From NCBI GenBank assembly GCA_964472785.1, contig CAYYMH010000020.1, positions 11,977 to 75,976 of the forward strand: a stretch of 64,000 bases of DNA, in the 5' to 3' direction. Source of the stretch: CAYYMH01 sp964472785. Lineage in GTDB: Bacteria > Zhuqueibacterota > Zhuqueibacteria > Thermofontimicrobiales > Thermofontimicrobiaceae. Made by a program: the position numbers and the translations under genes. The notes under the pieces were generated by a model. The model did no database searches and had not been told where the DNA came from. It worked only from the letters and a program-made list of their open reading frames with translations. Position 1 is the first letter of the stretch. Each line of letters begins with the position of its first letter. Of this stretch, positions 36,577 through 44,412 are shown one piece after another.

Positions 36577-37143
36577 AACAATATGAATTTTAAACAGAAA
36601 CGAATGAAATGGATAAAATTATCGGTTCTCTTTTTTTATATCAACACACGAATTAATTCGGGCGCTCGTTCAATGCGTTAATATTAATAAACATTATTCC
36701 ACCAATCTGTTCAATATCCGGCACATTTCAAAATGAAATTATAAATTTTGAATTTAATTTGTCTTAAGTCATTATTTTTCAATATCCATAATTTTATGTC
36801 ATTTGTTTTAGCTATTGTTTTTTCAGTTGGTTATAGTTTGAAATATCAACACATTCAATGCCGGATATTGAACACACGTATTTTCTTTAAATAGAGTTAA
36901 AGTTAATCTAAATATTTTCAATATATTAATCCCTCTTTGTCAAATCCTCTTGTCAGATACTTTACATCATTTTTATTGAAAAATAATAGCTTACACAACT
37001 TTCCTACAAACTGCTTCCATTTAATTGTTTGTAAATATTAACCTTAAAAAAAGTGCTTCATTTCTGGTACATATTTTGTCATTATCATTTGTGCAGAGAA
37101 AACGGAAACTGAATTTTGAATCGAATGACAGTAGGGGAAATGA

Positions 37144-38235
37144 TTGATGTCGAATTTTGCAGAGGAATTGGATTCGAAATGGATGGAAAAGTGTCTCGAA
37201 TTTTCAGATGACATCTCCAGAAATTTAGTGAAGAACTTCGGTTTTGACTACTACTATCCCATCGTCAGCCGCAGTGAAAAAATAAAAGAAATCCTCCAGC
37301 TTATCAAAAAAGTTGCCAAAAGCAACAGCAGTATTTTAATTGAGGGTGAGACCGGCACCGGCAAGGAGCTGATCAGCGACCTGATCCAGTTTATCAGCTA
37401 CCGCAATACAAAGCAGTACATCAAGGTCAATTGCGCCGCGCTACCGGAAAATTTATTGGAAAGCGAATTGTTCGGACATGAAAAGGGGGCGTTTACCAGC
37501 GCATTTCAAAAACGGATCGGTAAGTTCGAGCAGGCAGACGGCGGCACTCTATTTTTGGATGAAATCGGTGATATGAATCCGATGACACAGGCGAAAATTC
37601 TACGTGTGCTGCAGGAAAAGGAATTCTCCCGCATCGGTGGAAACGCTAACATTCAGGTTGACGTCCGAATTCTCACTGCTACCAACAAAGATCTTGAATC
37701 AGAAATCGAAAAAGGTAACTTTAGGCAGGATTTATTTTATCGCTTAAATGTGGTAAAAATCGAAGTCCCCCCTTTGCGGGAGCGAAGGGAAGATATTTTG
37801 ATCATCGCGGATTTTTTCCGGAAAAAATTCAGCAAGGAGCTCCAGAAACCGACCCGGGGATTTACCAGTGAAACAAAAAAATTACTCATCAACCATTATT
37901 GGCCCGGCAATATTCGGGAGCTTAAAAATTTGCTCGAACGCGCGGTGCTTGTGGTGGATGACGGTGAAATGATTAAGCCGGAAGATCTGGCTTTATCCGG
38001 ACGGGATTATTTTCTGGCAGGCGGAAAAGAACGACGAAAAAAACTACAGGAACAAAAATCCGAACCGACACTGAATTTGAAAAACGTTGAGCGACAGCAC
38101 ATCATTAAAGCGCTGGAAATCACCCGTTGGGTGCAAAAAGATGCGGCACGTCTATTGGGAATTTCCAATCGATCGCTTAATTATAAAATCCGCCAGTACA
38201 AAATCACCCATCCGGGATGGAAGAAGAATAAATAA
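37144..38235 (+). CDS. Sigma-54-dependent Fis-family activator without receiver domain
   Basis: 363 residues. A short N-terminal region (about 1-35) is followed by the AAA+ domain: Walker A GETGTGKE, sigma-54 loop GAFTSA in place of the usual GAFTGA, Walker B GGTLFLDEIGDM and the Arg-finger region FRQDLFYRLNV. A Fis-type HTH closes the protein (IIKALEITRWVQKDAARLLGISNRSLNYKI). No REC, GAF or PAS domain is present, so control is probably by expression or by a partner. It precedes an acyl-CoA synthetase gene by 400 bases. Confidence 0.9.
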   Translation: MMSNFAEELDSKWMEKCLEFSDDISRNLVKNFGFDYYYPIVSRSEKIKEILQLIKKVAKSNSSILIEGETGTGKELISDLIQFISYRNTKQYIKVNCAALPENLLESELFGHEKGAFTSAFQKRIGKFEQADGGTLFLDEIGDMNPMTQAKILRVLQEKEFSRIGGNANIQVDVRILTATNKDLESEIEKGNFRQDLFYRLNVVKIEVPPLRERREDILIIADFFRKKFSKELQKPTRGFTSETKKLLINHYWPGNIRELKNLLERAVLVVDDGEMIKPEDLALSGRDYFLAGGKERRKKLQEQKSEPTLNLKNVERQHIIKALEITRWVQKDAARLLGISNRSLNYKIRQYKITHPGWKKNK

Positions 38236-38248
38236 TCTCCAAAGATCG

Positions 38249-38304
38249 ACAGCGGCAGTTTGCACAACCTCATGCAATTACATCATGCTGTCGCTGTTTT
38301 TTTT
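38249..38304 (+). terminator. Terminator-like stem after the sigma-54 activator
   Basis: acagcggca (38249-38257) pairs 8 of 9 with tgtcgctgt (38289-38297) and is followed by a T-run. Confidence 0.6.
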
Positions 38305-38312
38305 ATGCTTTC

Positions 38313-38344
38313 AGCAATCAGCATTGAGCTGATCGCTTTTTTTT
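38313..38344 (+). terminator. Second intrinsic terminator in tandem
   Basis: agcaatcagc pairs 9 of 10 with gctgatcgct (38328-38337) and is followed by eight or more T. It stands directly after the previous stem. Confidence 0.7.
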
Positions 38345-38528
38345 AAACTACCCCACTTTTTCAATCAATCCATTCACACCATTCACTTTTCTATTGACAT
38401 TTAATTTATTTTTATTACCTTACTATAGTTTGGCAATTTATTTTGTAGTAACGATTTTAGTTTTTTTTTATTATTAAAAGACGACTGAAATCCAGTGTGA
38501 TTATCGGTTTTTTAAATATTTAAACCGT

Positions 38529-38552
38529 AGGGGATGCACATGTGCATCCCCT
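38529..38552. repeat. Perfect 24-bp palindrome, dispersed family copy 3
   Basis: aggggatgcaca / tgtgcatcccct is preceded by 'accgt' exactly as in the copy at 18240. It lies 82 bases before the acyl-CoA synthetase start. Confidence 0.8.
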
Positions 38553-38633
38553 GCCATAGTAAAAATATTGTATCTTCGTGTTTAACCGTATATTGAAAAA
38601 AACAAATTCAAACACGCTCATTGGGAGGAAAAG

Positions 38634-40427
38634 ATGGCAGCAAAAACTTTAGCTGAAGCCTTTTTTAACACGGTGAAGAATTTTGGGGACAACACGTCCC
38701 TGATGACCAAAATAGAGGGTAACTATCAGGGCATCGATTACAACGAACTGGGTCGGCGCGTCAAATATTTTGCCTTAGGTCTGGCAAATATGGACATCAA
38801 AAAGGGAGATAAAGTGTCCATTTTGTCAGAGAACAGAGCCGAATGGGCGATCTCCGATCTGGCAATCCTTTCATTGGGCGCCATCAATGTGCCGATTTAT
38901 CCGACATTGGCGCCACGGCAGATTGAATACATTCTGAATGATGCGGAAGCGAAAATAATTATCGTATCGACGGAAGAACAGGTAAAAAAAGTGTTGGACA
39001 TTTTCGATAATTTGCCCAATTTGAAAGCAATCATCTACATGGATCAGGTTGCGGAAGCCACGGAGGCGATGTATTTTTATGCGCATCTCTATGAAAAGGG
39101 GAAAGAGTTCGATAAAAATAATCCCGATTATTTCGATAACGTCAGCAGTGCCATTGAAACGGACGATCCCTGTGCCATCGTTTATACTTCAGGAACCACC
39201 GGCAATCCCAAAGGCGCTGTCCTCAGTCACGGGAACATTCTTTCCAATACGTTGGGTGGAATTGAAACTCTGAATATCCGTTCCACTGATTTATTTCTCT
39301 CTTTCCTGCCTTTGTGCCATGTGTTCGAAAGAATGGGAGGACAATTCTGTCCGCTGCTCGCCGGCGGTTCGATCGCTTACGCGGAAAGTATCGAAACCGT
39401 GGCGCAAAACCTGACTGAAGCCAAACCCACCATCATGTGCAGTGTGCCAAGATTATTTGAAAAAATATATGCCAAAATTTTAGCCAATGCGGAAGCCGGT
39501 TCACCGCTTAAGAAAAAAATATTTTTCTGGGCAATCAATGTCGGTGAAAAATATGTGGAAGCCGAAAAAAGAGGAAAAGTTGGCGGTGGATTAAAATTCA
39601 AACACAACCTGGCGCACAAACTGGTGTTCAGCAAAATTCAGGAAAAAGTAGGTGGACGGTTGAGATATTTCATCTCAGGCGGTGCGCCTTTATCCAAAGA
39701 AATCGGTGAGTTTTTCCACGCAGTCGGCGTGAAGATTTTGGAGGGATACGGTTTAACCGAAAGCTCACCGGTCATTGCGGTAAATCTGGAAAATAAATTC
39801 AAATTCGGAACCGTTGGACCAGCGCTCACCAAAGGCGGGGTTGAGCTGAAGATTGCGGATGATGGCGAAATTTTAACCCGCGGTCCGCATGTGATGAAAG
39901 AGTATTACAAAAATCCGGAAGAAACCAAAGAGGTGATCGATGATGATGGCTGGCTGCACACCGGAGATATTGGATTTCTGGATGAAGACGGTTTTTTAAC
40001 CATTACGGATCGGAAGAAGAATATTATCGTCACCTCCGGCGGAAAAAATGTGGCACCGGCTGCCATTGAAAACAAATTGCTCACCAGTCAGTTAGTGGAT
40101 CAGGTTTTGATTATCGGTGATAAACAAAAATATCTGACAGCGCTCATTGTGCCGAATCAGGACATGCTGGAATCCTTCGCAGCGACACAAAAAATTTCAT
40201 TTAAGGATTACGCTGAATTAATGGACAACGATCAGATTAATCAGTATGTGGCTAATGAAATTAATAACGTGTTATCTGATCAGGCGCGGTTTGAGCAAAT
40301 AAAAATATTTAAGCTGGTAGCCGAACCGTTTACCATCGAAGCCGGCGAATTAACACCGACGCTGAAAATCAAACGCAAGGTGGTTGAAGAAAAGTATGCG
40401 GATTTGATTGAGCAGATGTATCAGTAA
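38634..40427 (+). CDS. Long-chain acyl-CoA synthetase (AMP-binding)
   Basis: 597 residues, in the size range of FadD15-type synthetases. P-loop-like AMP motif YTSGTTGNPKGAVLSHGN (about 185-202), GYGLTESSPV, and the hinge region DGWLHTGDIGFLDEDGFLTITDRKKN followed by VTSGGKNVAPAAIE are intact. It activates fatty acids with ATP and CoA at the membrane. RBS gggaggaa precedes the ATG, and the gene ends at an intrinsic terminator, so it is probably a single-gene unit. Confidence 0.93.
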   Translation: MAAKTLAEAFFNTVKNFGDNTSLMTKIEGNYQGIDYNELGRRVKYFALGLANMDIKKGDKVSILSENRAEWAISDLAILSLGAINVPIYPTLAPRQIEYILNDAEAKIIIVSTEEQVKKVLDIFDNLPNLKAIIYMDQVAEATEAMYFYAHLYEKGKEFDKNNPDYFDNVSSAIETDDPCAIVYTSGTTGNPKGAVLSHGNILSNTLGGIETLNIRSTDLFLSFLPLCHVFERMGGQFCPLLAGGSIAYAESIETVAQNLTEAKPTIMCSVPRLFEKIYAKILANAEAGSPLKKKIFFWAINVGEKYVEAEKRGKVGGGLKFKHNLAHKLVFSKIQEKVGGRLRYFISGGAPLSKEIGEFFHAVGVKILEGYGLTESSPVIAVNLENKFKFGTVGPALTKGGVELKIADDGEILTRGPHVMKEYYKNPEETKEVIDDDGWLHTGDIGFLDEDGFLTITDRKKNIIVTSGGKNVAPAAIENKLLTSQLVDQVLIIGDKQKYLTALIVPNQDMLESFAATQKISFKDYAELMDNDQINQYVANEINNVLSDQARFEQIKIFKLVAEPFTIEAGELTPTLKIKRKVVEEKYADLIEQMYQ

Positions 40428-40460
40428 AATGATTATATTTCACAAGATCACTGAAAATAC

Positions 40461-40487
40461 AGCCCGGCCACAAACCGGGTTTTTTTA
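40461..40487 (+). terminator. Intrinsic terminator after acyl-CoA synthetase
   Basis: A cccgg/ccggg stem extended by a G-T and an A-T pair, a 7-base loop and a following T-run, 33 bases after the stop. Confidence 0.8.
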
Positions 40488-40489
40488 AT

Positions 40490-40730
40490 CTGGTGCCTGA
40501 CTGAAAACTCTAATTTTTGTTATTTTCAGAAGTATTGACGAAGAATCTCGTCTCACTAAGTGTAAGATTTTATTAGGCATTGTGGTATTAGATTCTTCAC
40601 TCCCTTCGGTCGTTCAGAATGACAAGATTTCTTTTTTCGTTCAATCATTATCTAACTGTGGGTTATAGGCAAAGGTGCACTGAAATCTAACTATTTAAAC
40701 TCCGTGTCCTCTGTGTCCCTGTGGCTTCAA
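40490..40730. repeat. Gene-free stretch with dispersed repeat at its right end
   Basis: No gene seen. 40700-40730 (ctccgtgtcc...gtggcttcaa) belongs to the gccaca...cacagag repeat family and abuts the stop codon of the FtsX permease. Confidence 0.5.
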
Positions 40731-43100
40731 TTATTCATACCGCAAGCTCTTTACCGGGTTGGCTCTCGCTGCCCGGAACGACTGGTAACTCACTGCCAAC
40801 TGGGCGATGATCAACGAAATGATACCCGCCAAAATAAAACTCCCAAATCCCACAGAAATTCGATACGCATAATTTTGTAGCCATTGATTCATTATGAACC
40901 AGGAAACAGGCCAGGCGATGATGTTTGCGATAGCGACAAATTTTAGAAAATCTTTTGAAAGCAATCCCGCAATCCCTATTGACGTGGCGCCCAACACTTT
41001 TCGGACGCCGATTTCTTTGGTGCGCTGTTCAATGGAGAATGACGATAGACTGAACAATCCCAGTATTGCAATCAGAATCGCCAGGTACGAAAAGTAGAGT
41101 AATATTTTCTGAAAATTCTGCTCTGACCGGTACAGATAATCAAATGCCTGATCGAGAAAATAGTATTCGAATGGCGCATCCATAACCGCACTTTTATATA
41201 CCTTTTTTATTCGAGCAAGAGTATCCGGAACATTCTCCCCAGCAATCCGAACGGACAATACGCTGAACATGTTTCGCCAGGGCTGGTTTGTAATGATCAG
41301 CGGTTCAATCTTGTCGTGCAGCGAAGAAAAATGAAAATCTTCCACCACGCCAATAATTTGATGCTGTCCGTTGCGCCTGATTCTTTTCCCAATCGGTTCT
41401 TCCCAGGACAACGATTTCGCTAATGTCTCATTAACCAGATACGCATTTTGATCCGAACCAAAATCCATCGAGAAATTTCTGCCCTTCAATAAATTAATTT
41501 GATACGTCTCGAGAAAATGCTCATCAACATCAACAACATGAAAAGTTGTGGGTGATGTGTGTCCTTCCGGGAAATAGCCATTGCGAGTAAATCCGTTATA
41601 GGGTACGTCAGAAGAAGCGGATACGTTGATTACATTTGGTAAAGATTTGATCTCCTGTTTCAGCACATCTGCTTTTTGCTGTACGTTTTCACTGGAAAGC
41701 GAAATGACGAGCATGTTTTCTTTATTAAATCCCAGTTGCTTGTTTTTCATGTACTGAATTTGATTATTGATCAGCATCGTGCAAATGAACAGCGCAACGG
41801 AAATGGTGAACTGAAGGGTGACCAAAATGTTTCTGAATTTCGTTTTACCTAATCCGGTTTTAAACGATCCTTTGAGAACCCTGCTTGAATCAAATCGAGA
41901 AAGAACAAAAGCCGGATAACTGCCAGCGCCAATACCAACAACCAAAATAACCACAATGAGAGAAACGAAGTGAGCATAATTTCTAAATCCTAAAAATCGG
42001 ACATTTTCACTTACTAAATTTTGATAGAGCGGAAACACAAGGTAAACAAAGAACAATGCGATAACTGCAGAAATAAAAGTGATCAGGATCGATTCCGTTA
42101 AAAACTGTTTGATCAGTGATGCTCTATTTGCACCGAGGACTTTGCGCACGCCAATCTCCGTCATTCGGCTGGTTGCTCTGGCAGTTGTCAAATTAACAAA
42201 ATTGACACCGGCGACAAATAAAATAAGGAATGCAATTCCGGTAAGTATTAGAATAAGAATGAAACGCTCATTCATGTAATGCTTTGAAAACAGGTGCACA
42301 TCCTTCAGTGGCTGCAGATAGGGTTCATATTTTACACCGATGGCGGATAATTCTTTATTTAAATAGCGCCACATGAGATCAGGAAATTTACTTTCAACGA
42401 TATCAGGTGAAGCGTTTTCAGCCAGTTTAATGTAGGTAAAATATTGATTACCCCCATTCCATCCCATGTAATATCGGGAATCGCTATAGAGTGATGAGAA
42501 CGAAATTAACGCTTCAAATTGAATGGTCGAATTCACCGGTGGATTCTCTGCGACGCCGGTGATTAAATACAAATCCTGACCATCCAGTGCAACCGATTTC
42601 CCGACGGGATTTGTTTCACCAAACAGACTTTGTGCGACCTGTTCCGTCAGCACGATAGAACGGGGCGATACCAGAGCAGTTTTCGGATTTCCCTGAAGCA
42701 GTCTGAATGAGAAAACATCAAAAAAAGTCGAGTCAGCGTGCCGAATGTTGCGCAGCCGGATTGGTTCTCCCTGTTCCTTATTAGCATAGGCACTTCTTGG
42801 CGTTGAAAATCTGACATAATTCTCAACTTCCGGAAAATCTTTTTTCATCGCCGGTCCTAACGGGTCGACAAATACCGGCGTGTCAGATTCAAATTTTCCA
42901 TTTTTCAGGTTAACGATCGAAACGCGATAAATCGAATTCAAGTCCTGATGGAATTTATCAAAACTGAACTCAAATTGGATGTACAGCAAAATCAAAATGA
43001 CCGCTCCGATACCAATTGCCAGACCAAAAATGTTAATGACTGTGTAGGTTTTAAATTTCAATAAGTTTCGATAAGCGGTTTTGAAATAGTTTTTGAACAT
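40731..43100 (-). CDS. MacB/FtsX-type ABC permease (copy A)
   Basis: 789 residues from the ATG at 43100, where MFKNYFKTAYRNLLK begins as in the two paralogues; the open frame extends 35 codons upstream through repeat DNA. There is an N-terminal helix, a periplasmic MacB_PCD domain (about 45-285), three FtsX helices, a second periplasmic domain, and a C-terminal FtsX block (RTKEIGVRKVLGATSIG) ending in NPVKSLRYE. Double-domain permeases of this type lack their own ATPase and use a separate MacB/LolD-like ATPase; two such ATPases lie at 47.6-49.0 kb. The role is likely efflux or lipoprotein/peptide export. Confidence 0.9.
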   Translation of the reverse strand: MFKNYFKTAYRNLLKFKTYTVINIFGLAIGIGAVILILLYIQFEFSFDKFHQDLNSIYRVSIVNLKNGKFESDTPVFVDPLGPAMKKDFPEVENYVRFSTPRSAYANKEQGEPIRLRNIRHADSTFFDVFSFRLLQGNPKTALVSPRSIVLTEQVAQSLFGETNPVGKSVALDGQDLYLITGVAENPPVNSTIQFEALISFSSLYSDSRYYMGWNGGNQYFTYIKLAENASPDIVESKFPDLMWRYLNKELSAIGVKYEPYLQPLKDVHLFSKHYMNERFILILILTGIAFLILFVAGVNFVNLTTARATSRMTEIGVRKVLGANRASLIKQFLTESILITFISAVIALFFVYLVFPLYQNLVSENVRFLGFRNYAHFVSLIVVILVVGIGAGSYPAFVLSRFDSSRVLKGSFKTGLGKTKFRNILVTLQFTISVALFICTMLINNQIQYMKNKQLGFNKENMLVISLSSENVQQKADVLKQEIKSLPNVINVSASSDVPYNGFTRNGYFPEGHTSPTTFHVVDVDEHFLETYQINLLKGRNFSMDFGSDQNAYLVNETLAKSLSWEEPIGKRIRRNGQHQIIGVVEDFHFSSLHDKIEPLIITNQPWRNMFSVLSVRIAGENVPDTLARIKKVYKSAVMDAPFEYYFLDQAFDYLYRSEQNFQKILLYFSYLAILIAILGLFSLSSFSIEQRTKEIGVRKVLGATSIGIAGLLSKDFLKFVAIANIIAWPVSWFIMNQWLQNYAYRISVGFGSFILAGIISLIIAQLAVSYQSFRAARANPVKSLRYE

Positions 43101-43120
43101 TTCATTTCTCCATTTTTTGC

Positions 43121-43260
43121 AAAGCCTAAAGCGCATGGCGCATAGCATTATGTGAAACGTGAGACGGCAAACGTGAATAGAAAAAATTCGCGTCTCACAT
43201 CTCACGTTTGACGTCTCATATATTTTACGCTATGCGTTTTGCTCCATGCACAAAGCCTAA
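43121..43260. repeat. Imperfect inverted-repeat element upstream of permease A
   Basis: The words gtgagacggcaaacgtga (left) and cacgtttgacgtctca (right) are inverted copies. Outer words gcgcatggcgcatagc and gctatgcg...gctccatgc, and aaagcct at both ends, extend the symmetry. The same gacggcaaacgtga word flanks the four-helix-bundle gene at 49.2 kb. Confidence 0.6.
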
Positions 43261-43342
43261 ATTATTTTACTTGACATTCTATCAAAAAAAAATTATATTT
43301 AAATGCATAAGTTATTAATAATTAAGTTAACATGTTAATTTC

Positions 43343-43606
43343 ATGAAACTTCAAGCCGTTTTCTGGGACTACCCTAAATTCACAGATAAAAAATATCTGG
43401 AAAATATCCTTAATTCTTCGAAAGAAACCGATATCCGATTATGGATCATGACCCGTTTCCTCGAACATGGCCGAGTCGTCGACACATTGCACTTTTTTTC
43501 CATAGATGAAATTTCCCGTCATTTACCTAAACTTAAGTTAACCGACTATTCACGAAAAAAATGGACGCGATTAATTGAAGTTTACCAAGACTCTCAAAGA
43601 AAATAA
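43343..43606 (+). CDS. Small protein paired with AbiEii-type toxin, likely antitoxin
   Basis: 87 residues. The N-terminus FWDYPKFTDKKYLENIL and the SRKKWTRLIEVY end match small DUF6922-like proteins that precede AbiEii/AbiGii-type nucleotidyltransferases. It overlaps the next gene by 32 bases. The proposed antitoxin role rests on the pairing; no classical DNA-binding motif is clear. Confidence 0.65.
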   Translation: MKLQAVFWDYPKFTDKKYLENILNSSKETDIRLWIMTRFLEHGRVVDTLHFFSIDEISRHLPKLKLTDYSRKKWTRLIEVYQDSQRK

Positions 43607-44276
43607 TCAATGTTACGCTACAGCGTTCCAGCGTGAAATCATTTTAGAATTAATCCGGCATCAGATTCTGAAAACGGATTTTTTTTTGACAGGTGGTACT
43701 GCTCTTGCTGTTTTTTATCTCCATCATCGACGCTCCAACGATCTGGATTTTTTTTGTATAAATTCAATCGATTTTAGCAAGATTGACTTTAATCTCAAGG
43801 CAATCCGGAAAAACGCTTATACGAAAATCAAAGAATCACCCAATTTTTTATCATCCCTCATTCAAAATGTCAAAGTCGATTTTGTCTTTGATCCATTATC
43901 TTTTAAGGAAGACAGAGAAAAATATTATTTTTCGGATGAACATTTTTTATTGATTGACACGATCCACAATATTTTTTCCAACAAATTTTGCACAATAGCC
44001 AGTCGAATCGAGCCCAAAGATTTCATCGATTTCTATTTTATTCAAAAACAATTTAAGGTCAAATCACTTCAATCTGTTTATGATGACGCACGCCTGAAAG
44101 ATGCTATCTTTGACGATCCTCCCACGGTCGCTTACCAAATCGAGTCGGGAATTAATTTTCTCGAAAAAAATCCTGACATACTTCCGTCGCTTTTAATCGA
44201 TTTTGACATTCAGGATTTTTACCAGTTTTACCATGATACAGTCAATTGGATTTACCACAAAATTGATTACTTTTAG
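43575..44276 (+). CDS. AbiEii/AbiGii-type nucleotidyltransferase toxin
   Basis: 233 residues; the start is TTG at 43575, inside the preceding gene, which is the first usable codon in this frame. The signature FFLTGGTALAVFYL followed by HHRRSNDLDFF is the DNA polymerase beta-like nucleotidyltransferase motif of AbiEii toxins; KVDFVFDPL carries the third acidic residue. In characterised type IV systems (AbiE) the toxin transfers nucleotides and blocks growth or phage. The pair is inserted on the opposite strand between two permease genes. Confidence 0.8.
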   Translation: MKFTKTLKENNQCYATAFQREIILELIRHQILKTDFFLTGGTALAVFYLHHRRSNDLDFFCINSIDFSKIDFNLKAIRKNAYTKIKESPNFLSSLIQNVKVDFVFDPLSFKEDREKYYFSDEHFLLIDTIHNIFSNKFCTIASRIEPKDFIDFYFIQKQFKVKSLQSVYDDARLKDAIFDDPPTVAYQIESGINFLEKNPDILPSLLIDFDIQDFYQFYHDTVNWIYHKIDYF

Positions 44277-44412
44277 ACTAAGTTACTTATCCTTTCATGC
44301 TGATCAAACAGATACGAATTAGAATAGCTGAAAAAGACCCAACTCCTTTCACGAGAAATGCGTCACTATTCATACCGAAAACTCTCCATCTGCCAAAGGT
44401 CGGATTTCATCA

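Larger units (their letters stand above)
36262..37143. other. Long AT-rich gene-free region
   Basis: No protein gene seen in 880 bases. It holds a 15-bp inverted repeat (36346-36360 / 36404-36418) and a MITE at 36448-36576. The rest, 36600-37140, is very AT-rich and is probably upstream regulatory DNA for the sigma-54 activator. A weak GG-N10-GT (-24/-12-like) match occurs near 37075. Confidence 0.45.
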
